A DNA stretch of 64,000 bases from Muriicola sp041358175 (GCF_041358175.1 NZ_JBGKBE010000002.1:434001-498000); one strand, 5' to 3'. Positions 45,380 to 54,305 are shown, counted from the stretch's first letter. Notes: a model not told the origin generated them from the letters alone. A program made the numbers and translations.

Positions 45380-45709
45380 TTAGCAGCAGTCGGGTTCGGG
45401 GATATCCTGGTTCAGGAATTCAAACATTACTCCTTTCATCTCCTGCCATTTCTCCGGATCAATACAATAGCAAACACTTGTACCTTCAACGTTCCCTTTG
45501 ATCAGGCCCAATTGCTTGAGTTCTTTTAAATGCTGTGAGATGGTTGGTTGCGCCAGGCCAATTTCCGATACCAGATCACCACAATAACAAGTATCAATTT
45601 TAAAGAGTTTTTGAAGTATCGCTACTCTTGCCGGATGTGAAAATGCCTTTGCAAAGAGAGAAATATTGTTTTGTTCGTCTGTAAATATTTCAGTTTTTGC
45701 CAGTCCCAT
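45380..45709 (-). CDS. arsR: ArsR family arsenic-responsive repressor
   Basis: An upstream TTG frame exists, but the ATG at 45709 (MGLAKTEIF) fits; 109 residues. The winged helix HPARVAILQKLFKI, LAQPTISQHLKELKQLGLI and TSVCYCIDPEKW is standard, and Cys41-Tyr-Cys43 (DTCYCGDL) forms the alpha-3 As(III) site, with another Cys pair at the C-terminal end (PDCC). It represses its own operon with arsB until As(III) binds. The operator lies just upstream. Confidence 0.94.
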   Translation of the reverse strand: MGLAKTEIFTDEQNNISLFAKAFSHPARVAILQKLFKIDTCYCGDLVSEIGLAQPTISQHLKELKQLGLIKGNVEGTSVCYCIDPEKWQEMKGVMFEFLNQDIPEPDCC

Positions 45710-45723
45710 CAAAAATCTGTTTA

Positions 45724-45747
45724 ATTAATCGCAATATTACGATTAAT
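45724..45747 (-). promoter_or_regulatory. ArsR operator: near-perfect 24-bp palindrome
   Basis: ATTAATCG (45724-45731) and CGATTAAT (45740-45747) are perfect 8-base arms; the 8-base centre continues the symmetry with only one mismatched pair. It lies 15 bp upstream of the arsR ATG, where ArsR-type repressors bind as dimers. Confidence 0.78.
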
Positions 45748-45859
45748 AGTTGGCTCTTCCAATCTATTCTGACCTTTTACATGGGAGGGTGCAAAAGACT
45801 TAATCAATACGATTATCTAAAAGGTATAATTATTGTAGTATTTGCGGAAACCAACTTCC

Positions 45860-46399
45860 ATGAGAAAATTTTTAGTCCTGACCCTATGTTCTTTAAGTTT
45901 TAGCTGTATCCCGATTAAGATTGCCCCGAATATTGATGACTACAAAATTGTTGTGGCAAAAAAGTTTAAACGAGATCTGCCAAGGCAACACGCCTTTGTG
46001 TTTGAAGACGACAAAGAAGCAGATGAATTTTATCACTATATAAATTCCAGATTTGATCTGGAATTTGAAAATGTGGAACTCAATGTCCCTTTTACAGTAA
46101 ACGGACAAACATATTTTATGTCGTTTGACGAAAGAGAAAAAGTAACGGAAGTTGTCAATTTGCTGCCTATTTTCATCGCTGGAGTATTAAAATCTGAAGC
46201 TATCGATCCGATTCTCGAAGATGCTAGTTCTTCCAGAAACTCGAACTGGTACGTTTTAATTACCGTAATAGACGGCAACTTTAATGACTGCCTGGCACCC
46301 GAATACCCCTTTCGGGAAGAAGTAATACTGTTTTTGCATGCCCTTAAAAAAGAATACCAGAGCACACATCATTATGTTGAAGCCTTTCTTAAAAAATGA
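45860..46399 (+). CDS. Lipoprotein of unknown function
   Basis: The frame opens at a TTG (45842), but the ATG at 45860 gives MRKFLVLTLCSLSFSCIPI with a clear lipobox (Cys16) and 179 residues. The mature part (KIAPNIDDYKIVVAKKFKRDL...) has strands and helices without any recognised motif. It lies divergent from arsR and converges with the zinc-ribbon protein. It is not similar to any arsenic-resistance component. Confidence 0.65.
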   Translation: MRKFLVLTLCSLSFSCIPIKIAPNIDDYKIVVAKKFKRDLPRQHAFVFEDDKEADEFYHYINSRFDLEFENVELNVPFTVNGQTYFMSFDEREKVTEVVNLLPIFIAGVLKSEAIDPILEDASSSRNSNWYVLITVIDGNFNDCLAPEYPFREEVILFLHALKKEYQSTHHYVEAFLKK

Positions 46400-46437
46400 T
46401 GATATAACGAAAAACTTTTTACTGATGAACCTTTTAC

Positions 46438-46770
46438 TCAGATCTTTGAAAGGACATAGAAAGAAGTAATCAATAGTCCTATCAGAATAAGACCAGACCA
46501 ATGCCAGACCGGTCTTTTTATTTTGGATTTATTGACATCGTAAACATTTTTTAACTCTGAAGAGAACTCTTTTTTCCTGATCGTTCTCTTACAATGAACA
46601 CATTCACTAAAAGTGCTTTTCCCTGCTGGAAACATGGGAATCCAGAAGATATGGAAGTATCTTCCAAACTGACTTATATTTTGTGTTCCAGAATTCTGAC
46701 AATAGGTACATGCAGATCCCTCTACTTGAACAGACCCTATATGAGAGGCGCGTAATCCAAAGATAATCAT
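46438..46770 (-). CDS. Zinc-ribbon membrane-anchored protein
   Basis: 110 residues. CTYCQNSG (Cys21, Cys24) and CVHCKRTI (Cys57, Cys60) would form a zinc ribbon with a spacer that contains HIFWIPMFPAGK; a C-terminal membrane helix (about 90-108) follows. Similar zinc-ribbon plus membrane-helix proteins are common in Bacteroidota without known function. It converges with the lipoprotein gene. Confidence 0.75.
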   Translation of the reverse strand: MIIFGLRASHIGSVQVEGSACTYCQNSGTQNISQFGRYFHIFWIPMFPAGKSTFSECVHCKRTIRKKEFSSELKNVYDVNKSKIKRPVWHWSGLILIGLLITSFYVLSKI

Positions 46771-46863
46771 AGGTTTAAAGTATTTAAAGCCTTGGCTATT
46801 TATCCTAATTATAACGCCTCATTATTCTTAAAATTGCAAAGCACAGATTAATTGCTGTCCTCC

Positions 46864-47781
46864 TTACCGGGAATCAGAAGGCATTAGAAAGCTGATGGCT
46901 CCTGGCAAAATACTTATGGTTGCGGGAAGAATACCTACATACTCACCATCCGCTTCGATACCACAAGGTTCTTCGCTTTCCAGTACAATTTCTTTAGCCT
47001 TGTAGTAGTGTACCTCCGAGTGTTTTATTCTAGTTCCTTTTTTTAAGTTGCGAAGATTTTTCAGATAGTCCCATATACTCAGGTTTCCAAAAATGACCAC
47101 CTGAAAAACACCGTCATCAGGAACCGCATCGGGTGCCACACAGATGGCATTACCAAAATATCGACCGTTAGCTACCGCCATTTGAAGCAGTTTACCCTTC
47201 CATTTCCAGTCACCGCTGTTGCAACTCACTTCTTTTTTGCTGTAGCGGAAAAATCCAGTAATGATGTGTTTAAAGTAATTAAATCCCGGGCCTAATCGAC
47301 TTGTAGTCTGCTCCATGCCTTTTACCACTTCGGCCCCCAGGCCCAGTCCGGCTATATTGATAAAGTAGCGTATTTCCTTTGTCTGATGTAATACTATTTT
47401 CCCCAGGTCTATCTTTTTGGTCGAGTTTGCTTTAATTGATCTGATTAATTCGTCCGGGGAATTGGAAACACCCACTGTTCTGGCGAAATCATTGGCCGAG
47501 CCCCAGGGCAGCAGGCCAATTGCAGGATAACTCTCCGAAGGGATATTACTTAGTAAGACCCCATTAATCAACTCGTGAAGGGTACCATCCCCCCCTACTC
47601 CAATTAAAAAATCGCATTCCCTTTCCGTGGCCTCCCTGGCTAGTTCTATGGCATGTTTTCCCTTCGTGGTAAACAGAATCTCTGTAAGGCCAATCTCCCC
47701 TTCTTCCAAGCACTTGTTTAGTCCTGGAAGTTCATTTTGCAGGCGTTTGTTCTTGTTGTTGACCACAAATACAATTTTCAT
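46864..47781 (-). CDS. Diacylglycerol kinase-like lipid kinase (DagK/YegS)
   Basis: 305 residues. The nucleotide-binding GVGGDGTLHELINGVL at 61-76, GLLPWGSANDFARTVG at 88-103 with the catalytic Asp/Asn region, and VANGRYFGNAICVAPDAVPDDG are the hallmarks of the DAGK catalytic domain. It phosphorylates diacylglycerol or a related lipid. A small membrane protein gene precedes it on the same strand (27 bp apart). Confidence 0.92.
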   Translation of the reverse strand: MKIVFVVNNKNKRLQNELPGLNKCLEEGEIGLTEILFTTKGKHAIELAREATERECDFLIGVGGDGTLHELINGVLLSNIPSESYPAIGLLPWGSANDFARTVGVSNSPDELIRSIKANSTKKIDLGKIVLHQTKEIRYFINIAGLGLGAEVVKGMEQTTSRLGPGFNYFKHIITGFFRYSKKEVSCNSGDWKWKGKLLQMAVANGRYFGNAICVAPDAVPDDGVFQVVIFGNLSIWDYLKNLRNLKKGTRIKHSEVHYYKAKEIVLESEEPCGIEADGEYVGILPATISILPGAISFLMPSDSR

Positions 47782-47808
47782 AGGTTCATATATGGGTTTA
47801 CAACTATT

Positions 47809-48150
47809 TCAATTCTTAAGGGTCTGATAGATTACTAAAAGTAATCCGGCTATGAAAATAGAAGTGAAGATCAGTTTATTATTCCTTGCCAGCCAATTAG
47901 GAAGAAAAATATCAAAATTATCCTTGTCTGAATCAGAATATTTCCTCGCCATCAATGTGAGGGGGCAGAACATTTTAAAGACTAGTAGCGTTAAACCTTC
48001 TCCTACAACCAGGGCTATACTAATCCAGGTAAAGGTATTTACCTTCCCGCTGATACCCGAGTACAGAACATAAAATATAATGACCACAAAAAATAACCAG
48101 ATGACCGTATGTACAATTTTTATTGTCAAAAGCTTATCTGTCACTTTCAT
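47809..48150 (-). CDS. Small membrane protein of unknown function
   Basis: 113 residues with three hydrophobic segments (12-28, 37-55, 91-108) and LARNNKLIFTSIF between. Sequence not recognised, although small flavobacterial proteins of this build are often annotated as hypothetical next to lipid kinases. It lies 27 bp upstream of the DagK-like gene. Confidence 0.6.
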   Translation of the reverse strand: MKVTDKLLTIKIVHTVIWLFFVVIIFYVLYSGISGKVNTFTWISIALVVGEGLTLLVFKMFCPLTLMARKYSDSDKDNFDIFLPNWLARNNKLIFTSIFIAGLLLVIYQTLKN

Positions 48151-48198
48151 GGGTAATTGATTTGATCTAGTTGATGTTTTCTACTTTAACTCTTCTTA

Positions 48199-48573
48199 TT
48201 ATTTAGAAGTCAGCGCTTTAAATCCACCATATGCCATTCTGCCAGCATCAAAAATCAATGCTGATGGATCTGTGAGGGGTTTTAACAGGTCGTGCATCCT
48301 GGGATCTGCTGCTACGTGTTCATTAGCCCGGTCCCGTGTCTCCCGCGAATCGAATACCACCCATCCGAATACAATAGATTCATTTTCATTGGCATTAAAA
48401 GCTTCCGGAAAAGAAAGTGTTCCTTTCAAAATCATATCATCCCCAACATACTCAAAATAGGCAAGAGCCCCATGTTCCTTCCAGATCTCTGCAACCTTGT
48501 CTGCAACTCGCTTATACTTGCTTAGTCGATTTGTTGGTATGGGCAACACGAATCCGTCTATATAATTGGCCAT
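48199..48573 (-). CDS. DUF1428 family protein
   Basis: 124 residues. YIDGFVLPIPTNRLSKYKRVADKVAEIWKEHGAL (3-36) and ESIVFGWVVFDSRETRDRANEHVAADPRM (with DMLKPLTDP-type DLLKPLTDPSALIFDAGRMAYGGFK after it) match DUF1428 along the whole length. This ferredoxin-like small protein is widespread and without assigned function. It stands alone. Confidence 0.9.
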   Translation of the reverse strand: MANYIDGFVLPIPTNRLSKYKRVADKVAEIWKEHGALAYFEYVGDDMILKGTLSFPEAFNANENESIVFGWVVFDSRETRDRANEHVAADPRMHDLLKPLTDPSALIFDAGRMAYGGFKALTSK

Positions 48574-48691
48574 ATTTTTTGAAGATTATATTAAACATAT
48601 TCCCCAGTTAAATTACGGATTTAGGTTGTAGTATACTGTTCCCTCTCAATAATAGTCGCTTTAATGGAATAATGTCATCTGGAAGAGAGGA

Positions 48692-48725
48692 CAAAAAAAC
48701 GGTTCAAGCTTAAGCCTGAACCGTT
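48692..48725 (-). terminator. Rho-independent terminator downstream of DUF2892 gene
   Basis: On the minus strand AACGGTTCA and TGAACCGTT make a perfect 9-bp stem around a loop that is itself a short palindrome (GCTTAAGC), followed by a run of T. It ends transcription of the DUF2892 gene (48755-48967). Confidence 0.85.
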
Positions 48726-48754
48726 GTGAAACTCCAATCGGGTCGTAACCTGAT

Positions 48755-48967
48755 CTATTTTTTCTCTTTCATTGCGCAAGTGCTTAAACCAAAAGGCGCA
48801 TATAAAGGACAAAAGCTAATAAAACTGGTTAGAACAAAAACCCCGGCGAGGATCAGTAAAACTGTCCCCAAAGTCCCTGAAATAGTTCCTGTATATGCCA
48901 GCACTCCAATTACTACAGCAATTAGAATTCTGATAATTCTGTCTGCGGATCCCATATTTTTTTTCAT
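48755..48967 (-). CDS. DUF2892 (YgaP-type) inner-membrane protein
   Basis: The ATG at 48967 (MKKNMGSADRIIRILIAV) gives 70 residues; an upstream frame (to 49057) has no support. NMGSADRIIRILIAVVIGVLAY is the DUF2892 hallmark, with two membrane helices and FCPLYAPFGLSTCAMK at the C-terminus. Stand-alone members are common; their job is not known. A strong terminator follows. Confidence 0.88.
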   Translation of the reverse strand: MKKNMGSADRIIRILIAVVIGVLAYTGTISGTLGTVLLILAGVFVLTSFISFCPLYAPFGLSTCAMKEKK

Positions 48968-49043
48968 CTGAATATATTTTAAGGTTTTAATTTTAATTCT
49001 CCATAAAGGTCGGAGATGAAAAATAAATATGCAGTGACTGTGG

Positions 49044-49679
49044 TCACCACTCGTCAATAATTCTTATTTCGCCAGAATTCTGGGTAATCTTACCGTCATT
49101 TTCGAGTTTCTTTATTACCCTCGAAATAACTTCCCGGGCGGTCCCCAACTCATTGGCAATTTGGTTGTGACTCATTTTTATGGAGTCGGTTTCCATTAGG
49201 TCCGTTTTTTTTCTCAAATGATCGTACAGTCGTTTGTCCATTTTATCCAGCAACAAATTTCGGATAGTATCAATCAATTCGGAGTATCTCAGGTTAAACT
49301 GATTGTAAAACAATTCATTGAAGTGCGGATATTCCTTTAGCCAGTCAGGGAGTAAACTAACGGGGATAAGAAGGATCTGAGAGTCTTCTTCAGTAACCGC
49401 AAAGACTTTGCTGGGGGTATTTTTCAAGGCCGCATAAAATGTCATTACGCAGCTTTGTTCAGGTTCGATATAATAGAGTAACAATTCTTTCTCATCAAAT
49501 CGTGAGTATACTTTTACGAGTCCTCTGATTACAATAGGTAATACCTTTACATATTGCTGTTCCCTTAAAATCTCTGTGCCTTTAGGAATCTCACGGATAG
49601 TGGATTCTTGGAGTATTAAATCAACCAGATCCGGCTTTAAAAAGGATAATAAATTCTTATCGAAATCCATCTTTGTCAT
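49044..49679 (-). CDS. Crp/Fnr family transcriptional regulator
   Basis: 211 residues. N-terminal cyclic-nucleotide-binding fold (about 20-130) lacking Fnr-type cysteines, and C-terminal helix-turn-helix IKMSHNQIANELGTAREVISRVIKKLENDGKITQ at about 168-201. The recognition helix TAREVISRVI is typical of Crp/Fnr. The ligand cannot be guessed. It starts 7 bp after the stop of the acetyltransferase; they could be in one transcript. Confidence 0.9.
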   Translation of the reverse strand: MTKMDFDKNLLSFLKPDLVDLILQESTIREIPKGTEILREQQYVKVLPIVIRGLVKVYSRFDEKELLLYYIEPEQSCVMTFYAALKNTPSKVFAVTEEDSQILLIPVSLLPDWLKEYPHFNELFYNQFNLRYSELIDTIRNLLLDKMDKRLYDHLRKKTDLMETDSIKMSHNQIANELGTAREVISRVIKKLENDGKITQNSGEIRIIDEW

Positions 49680-49686
49680 TTGATTA

Positions 49687-50259
49687 CTAAAGTTCTTTGA
49701 TTACTTCACATGGATTTCCATAGGCAAGGACATTATCGGGGATATTTTTAGTGACCACACTCCCGGCTCCAATGGTTACATTATTGCCGATAGTCACCCC
49801 GGGGAAAATCACCGAATTACCCCCTATCCAAACATTGTCCCCAATGGTTACAGGTTTGGTAAATGTCAGGTAACGGCTGTCTTTACCCTCCCCAACGATC
49901 CTTTCTGATGCCTGTAAGGGATGACTTGCCGTATAGATTTGTACATAGGGGGCGATCAACCCATTCTTTCCAATGGTTATTTTATTATTGTCGAGAAACA
50001 TACAATTGGTATTCACAAAGGTGTTCTCCCCAATAGAAATATGTTCCCCGTAGTCGCAAAAGAAGGGGGATTCGATCCAAACCCCATCCCCTTTAAATTC
50101 AAACAACTCTTCTAACAGTCGATCCCTTTCCTGAATTAAATCAGAATCGAGATTGTTGAATTGTTTTAAAAGCCTGCGCGCTCTGTGATAGATCTCAATT
50201 AATTCGGGGTCTCTCGAATCGTAATTATCCCCTTTAAGCATTTTCTCTTTTTCAGTCAC
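49687..50259 (-). CDS. Maltose/galactoside O-acetyltransferase-type LbH protein
   Basis: GTG at 50257-50259 (VTEKEKMLKGDNYDSRDPEL) fits the family start TEKEKMLxGxxYxxxDPEL, giving 190 residues; a longer frame to 50313 overlaps the VOC gene. Hexapeptide repeats (NCMFLDNNKITIGKN, IGDNVWIGGNSVIFPGVTIGNNVTIGAGSVVT) form the left-handed helix, with TASHPL containing the catalytic His. It acetylates sugars with acetyl-CoA; substrate unknown. Confidence 0.92.
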   Translation of the reverse strand: MTEKEKMLKGDNYDSRDPELIEIYHRARRLLKQFNNLDSDLIQERDRLLEELFEFKGDGVWIESPFFCDYGEHISIGENTFVNTNCMFLDNNKITIGKNGLIAPYVQIYTASHPLQASERIVGEGKDSRYLTFTKPVTIGDNVWIGGNSVIFPGVTIGNNVTIGAGSVVTKNIPDNVLAYGNPCEVIKEL

Positions 50260-50278
50260 CCCTTTGTATTTTGAAGTC

Positions 50279-50620
50279 CTATTTATCAGACCAAACCGCA
50301 AGTTCATTTCCACTGGGATCTTTAAAGTGAAATCTCCTTCCGCCTGGAAAAGAGAAAATATCCTTTACAATCTCTCCCCCATTCTTTGTGATAGCCTGTA
50401 TAACCGCTTTGAGGTCTTCGTGATATAATACGACAAGAACTCCATGGGTAATCGGCTTATCTGTTTTTTCAAATCCGCCATAGACACCACTTTCTGAGAA
50501 GGAGGTATAGGTGTCTCCGTAGTCAGTAAATTTCCAGCCAAATACTTTACTGTAGAAGTTCTTTGTGACAGCAATATCATTGGTTTTGAATTCGATATAA
50601 CTGATGATGTTGTTTTCCAT
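50279..50620 (-). CDS. VOC family (glyoxalase-like) protein
   Basis: 113 residues: SYIEFKTNDIAVTKNFYSKVFGWKF at 6-30 and FSFPGGRRFHFKDPSGNELAVW near the end are the two halves of the vicinal-oxygen-chelate fold with metal-ligand Glu and His candidates. Its role cannot be specified. Overlaps slightly with the longer reading of the following gene, which is why the shorter start was taken there. Confidence 0.88.
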   Translation of the reverse strand: MENNIISYIEFKTNDIAVTKNFYSKVFGWKFTDYGDTYTSFSESGVYGGFEKTDKPITHGVLVVLYHEDLKAVIQAITKNGGEIVKDIFSFPGGRRFHFKDPSGNELAVWSDK

Positions 50621-50693
50621 TTAAAAGATTTTATTTTGAGTGGCCCAAATTGTTTCTGTGCCATTACGATGATTGATTATACTAAGCTCATTA

Positions 50694-51236
50694 CTAATCC
50701 ATACCTTTCATATAATCCTTTGAATTTGATTCGATGGTCTTCTTCAGATTCGCAAGGTTGGTCTCCTCCTGGGTTTTGAATGTGCCTGAAAATAATGCCG
50801 ACATTGACTTTGACACTATACCATTTCCCTTGACTGTGGTAGTAGAACTGATCTTTGTTCTCCTATCTACAGGCTCCATATAAATGGTATAATCCATATC
50901 CATAAAATCGTTAGAAAAAATCATGGAGCAGGATTTTTCCGGATCGATATCGGTTATGGTTTCCCGGATTATCATTTCCTGTCCTTCCGTTACAAAATAA
51001 ACATCGGATACCGCTCCCACAGTTCCGGGTGTACCACTGATGTGTTCTATTCTCTGAAACCCATCGAGCCAGTCGCCCATTTTTTCCTCATCCTGACTCA
51101 CAGCCCAGGATTCAGCAAGGGGTTTATCAACCATGATTTCGGCTTCATAAGTCAATTCTGGTTTAATAATCCCGATCATAAAAAAAACAATAACCAGGAC
51201 ACCAATAATTCCAAGGATGTACTTTAAATATTTCAT
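50694..51236 (-). CDS. SRPBCC-fold protein with N-terminal anchor
   Basis: A longer frame reaches 51350, but the ATG at 51236 (MKYLKYILGIIGVLVIVFFM) gives 180 residues: a membrane helix (6-23) and a Bet v 1/START-like domain (EIMVDKPLAESWAVSQDEEKMGDWLDGFQRIEHISG, then MDYTIYMEPVDRRTKISSTTTVKG). These domains bind hydrophobic ligands. The ligand and partner are unknown. Confidence 0.82.
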   Translation of the reverse strand: MKYLKYILGIIGVLVIVFFMIGIIKPELTYEAEIMVDKPLAESWAVSQDEEKMGDWLDGFQRIEHISGTPGTVGAVSDVYFVTEGQEMIIRETITDIDPEKSCSMIFSNDFMDMDYTIYMEPVDRRTKISSTTTVKGNGIVSKSMSALFSGTFKTQEETNLANLKKTIESNSKDYMKGMD

Positions 51237-51405
51237 AACGCTGGATTTATTAATTTGACATGTAGTTCGACTGAAACAGATGCGATTAAACACCTTAAGG
51301 TAATAAAAATTAGATTGTGCCACCTCGCTGATCTGGTCAAGAATATACAAATTAGCTCATGAATGGATATTATCTAAAGAGCTTCGGATTCCGTAGAATT
51401 CTGTT

Positions 51406-52143
51406 TTAGTTCCTCGCCTTATAGCGATTTACAAAACGCCTGAGAATTTCATGGGGAACAGGAGCTTCCTTATCCTTAATGGCCTCTATTAACTCCTGTG
51501 CCTGAGAAGGCGGAAAATAACCATTGTGCCTATAGACCTTTATTCGTAAAATAAACTCATCAGCATCGGCTTCCAGATGGAACTGTGCGCTGTATATATT
51601 TTCTTTAAACCTGAACATCTGAACCGGGCAGGCTTCTGATGTAATCAGCAATTCAGCCCCGGGAGGAGTGTTGTTGCACGCCTCCTTATGGCCGACGAAA
51701 GCAGAAAATTTTCTGGGCAAGCCTTTGAGCAAGGGATCTTTTGCCCCGGTATCCGTAATAGTGATTTCCACATTACCAAGAGGTTCTGCATAGGTGTTTG
51801 AAATACTTACCCCCGAATATTTCCCTAGAAGTCCGTTCCCCGCACACACTCCAAGGAAGGGAAAATCCTCAGACACTACCCGGTGTAAAAAGTTCATAAA
51901 GAATTGTTCGATTTTCTTTTGTAATTCGCTCTTTTCTTCTTCAGGGATGCTCACATCAAAGGGACTTCCTCCCACTAGTATCGCCGAATAGTCGTGCAGG
52001 TCAATTTGCGGATTTGGTTCTTTATCCAGACGGATCTGCTTCACTTCATGAGCTGCTAATCCACCAAACCGCAGGAAGGATTCGAGCTCACTTTTGGTGG
52101 TCTCGTCTTCCGGTCGCAATTGAAGAATTAAAAACTTTTTCAT
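51406..52143 (-). CDS. Class I glutamine amidotransferase-like protein
   Basis: 245 residues from the ATG at 52143. FLGVCAGNGLLGKYSG contains the nucleophile cysteine in GVCxG; AQFHLEAD the His of the triad, and a Glu follows (FHLEADADEF). The family hydrolyses glutamine to ammonia, or acts on a gamma-glutamyl bond (GMP-synthase-like). Its coding start overlaps the end of the GNAT gene by 56 bp, an unusually large overlap on the same strand. Confidence 0.87.
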   Translation of the reverse strand: MKKFLILQLRPEDETTKSELESFLRFGGLAAHEVKQIRLDKEPNPQIDLHDYSAILVGGSPFDVSIPEEEKSELQKKIEQFFMNFLHRVVSEDFPFLGVCAGNGLLGKYSGVSISNTYAEPLGNVEITITDTGAKDPLLKGLPRKFSAFVGHKEACNNTPPGAELLITSEACPVQMFRFKENIYSAQFHLEADADEFILRIKVYRHNGYFPPSQAQELIEAIKDKEAPVPHEILRRFVNRYKARN

Positions 52144-52648
52144 AGATCGCATTGTCTTTATTATCCCTGTCTTTTCTCCTTTTATTCAGGATGAAATTAT
52201 TTCGAACCAGTAAGTTTTTTGAAGGTTCATTTTTGTGATGGGTATAGGCTTCTATCATTTCGAGGTGTAAAATCTTAAAGCCGAAATCCAGCACGCATTG
52301 CATAGCCTCCTGCATAATTCCCTTTCTCTGATACTCCGGACTCAGATCATAGCCTGTTTCTGCTGTTTTCCTGTCCTCACTGATGTTCCACAGACAAATA
52401 CTGCCTATCATATCAGGGCGGGTTTTCAAAGAAATGCACCAATAGTATATTTTTCCAGTATCGATTCCTTCAATAGTCTTTTCTATAAAGTCAATAGCCT
52501 TATCCTTTGTATCTGCGTTCGGACGTTTAACAAGTTTATTCACCTCCTTATCAGTGCGCAAATAGGAAATCACCTCCCAGTCTGATTCAACAGGCTTTCT
52601 TAAGAGCAGTCGTTCTGTTTTTAACTCTGAGAAAGGAATACACTTCAT
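52088..52648 (-). CDS. GNAT family N-acetyltransferase
   Basis: 186 residues of the RimJ/RimL type: TERLLLRKPVESDWEVISYL at 10-29, IGSICLWNISEDRKTAETGYDLSPEYQRKGIMQEAMQCVLDFGF (split) with the acetyl-CoA pyrophosphate loop PEYQRKGIMQEA. The C-terminus overlaps the amidotransferase start by 56 bp; the last residues (FNSSIATGRRDHQK) are not family-like and may be dispensable. It acetylates a protein N-terminus, peptide or small molecule. Confidence 0.9.
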   Translation of the reverse strand: MKCIPFSELKTERLLLRKPVESDWEVISYLRTDKEVNKLVKRPNADTKDKAIDFIEKTIEGIDTGKIYYWCISLKTRPDMIGSICLWNISEDRKTAETGYDLSPEYQRKGIMQEAMQCVLDFGFKILHLEMIEAYTHHKNEPSKNLLVRNNFILNKRRKDRDNKDNAIYEKVFNSSIATGRRDHQK

Positions 52649-52711
52649 TGTAATTTCTTTTTACTGACCTGAGGGCAGAACAAAAAAGTCGGTCTACTAA
52701 ACCTCCGCTAC

Positions 52712-53218
52712 CTATTCAGCCTTATATACCTCCCATTCAATTTCTATCATAAACTCGGGCAAAGCCAATCCTGTTACTTCAACCCATGTACCGGTTGGGA
52801 AATGCTTTGTATAAATTTCACCCCTGTATGCCGATTTTTCTATCAGCGAGGCCATATCCGTGGTAAAGATATTCTCCGCAACCACGTCATCATAGGAGCA
52901 ACCGTAATGATCTAAAATCTTCTTCAGGTCGGCATAGCAATTTTTCATCTGCTGTTCTATGTCGCCGATCGCAGTCGGATTACCGGCATCATCCATGCTT
53001 ACGGCCCCGGAAATCCTGATCTCATTGCCAATTTTTACAGCATGGGAATAACCATATGCCTTTTCAACTTCCGGGCGGAGCAGGAAGTATTCAGGTTGTT
53101 CTACTTTAACTGTTACTTCTTCTGTTTCTTTGGTTTGTTTTTGTTTACAACTCTGGATACCAGCCGTGAATACAAAAAGCAGGATAGGCAATGCAAGGGA
53201 GTAGATTGGTTTTTTCAT
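52712..53218 (-). CDS. RidA/YjgF family lipoprotein
   Basis: 168 residues. A lipobox (FTAGIQSCKQ, Cys24) is followed by a RidA domain with GYSHAVKIGNEIRISGAVSMDDAGNP, YADLKKILDHYGCSYDDVVAENIFTTDM and PTGTWVEVTGLALPEFMIEIE. RidA enzymes deaminate reactive enamines in the cytosol; an exported lipoprotein version has no assigned role, and the catalytic Arg expected near residue 105 of RidA is not evident. It stands alone. Confidence 0.87.
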   Translation of the reverse strand: MKKPIYSLALPILLFVFTAGIQSCKQKQTKETEEVTVKVEQPEYFLLRPEVEKAYGYSHAVKIGNEIRISGAVSMDDAGNPTAIGDIEQQMKNCYADLKKILDHYGCSYDDVVAENIFTTDMASLIEKSAYRGEIYTKHFPTGTWVEVTGLALPEFMIEIEWEVYKAE

Positions 53219-53396
53219 ATTGTTAGTTTTTAAGCCTTCTTAGAATGTTAGCTTCAAGGTAGGAAAAAATTAAATGAGAAGAACGGCTTTGATTTCCCGG
53301 TGTCCCGGGAATAAGGTTATTCGTCAAGAAGTGAATTTGTTGGCTTCACCCTTGTATTATAATTAGTTATGATCTTTTTAAATAACTGGATATAAT

Positions 53397-54305
53397 CTAC
53401 TTTTTTTCATCGATATCCAGCGTTGGGATTCGGATGATCTCAATGGTAGATGAAGCCAACAACACTTTCCCATCAGTTTGTTCAATTTCCTTTCCGATAA
53501 GACTGTTTAATAAGTGTTTTGTATACCTTCTTTTCTTTTAGTCGACGATATATCTCAAATTAAACTGAATCCAGTTATCGGTCATCGTGAGCGCCAAAGT
53601 GGGCTCAACCAGCGCATCTTCAATGTAGTATTTGTCAACAATGGTTTTCCAGTTGGAAATAGAATTGTTGACATATTCAGACAACTGTTCAGAGGCGACA
53701 CGAATAATTATTTGTTTTGCCAATTCAACATCAGAACCATAGCGTATTGGCAGGTTGAACTCATCCCATATAAATGGGAAGTCTTTTGAATAATTATAAA
53801 CCGGACCTTTAAAAACAAAGGCATTGCTCAATTTCACTATCCTTCCACTGTAATTATCGCTCGTGACCCACTGCCCTATTTCCATCATTGTGGTATAAAT
53901 ACTATCGATATCGATGACATCTCCCTTAATTCCGTTGATCTCTATTCTGTCCCCGGGTTTATAAACCTTGACGAAAAAGATATAAAAGGAACCGGCAATA
54001 CTTAGAATCAACTCCTGAAGTGTGATTGTAATTCCGGCAGTAAGAAGGCCAATTGCCAGTGTAAAGTCTTTGATGTTGCCGGTAAAATAGGATATGGAAA
54101 GAAAAATAATGAGGATATATCCTACTATTTCAACCCCTTTTTGTGATTTGTACCTCACAGAGGTATTTGGCAAGCTTTTACGCAGGAACCTTCTTAAGAT
54201 CCCAATAATGGCAACAATCAGAATTACCCAAACGACAAACTTGATAATTCCTGTTGCAACAGGATGCTCATTTGTCCAATCTCCGATAAAATTTAAGACC
54301 TCCAT
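53397..54305 (-). pseudogene. MscS-like mechanosensitive channel with in-frame stop
   Basis: The first 255 codons (54305 to 53541) encode an MscS: membrane helices to about residue 105, pore helix region LTAGITITLQELILSIAGSFYIF, the beta domain GDRIEINGIKGDVIDIDSIYTTMMEIGQW, and the C-terminal alpha/beta domain. TAA at 53538-53540 interrupts RYIVD; the same frame then continues 46 codons (KKRRYTKHLLNSLIGKEIEQ...EIIRIPTLDIDEKK) to TAG at 53397-53399. Related channels usually have Tyr at this point (RYVVDY), so a TAT to TAA change is likely. The 255-residue product may still fold; sequencing error is an alternative. Loss of only the tail makes function uncertain. Confidence 0.85.
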
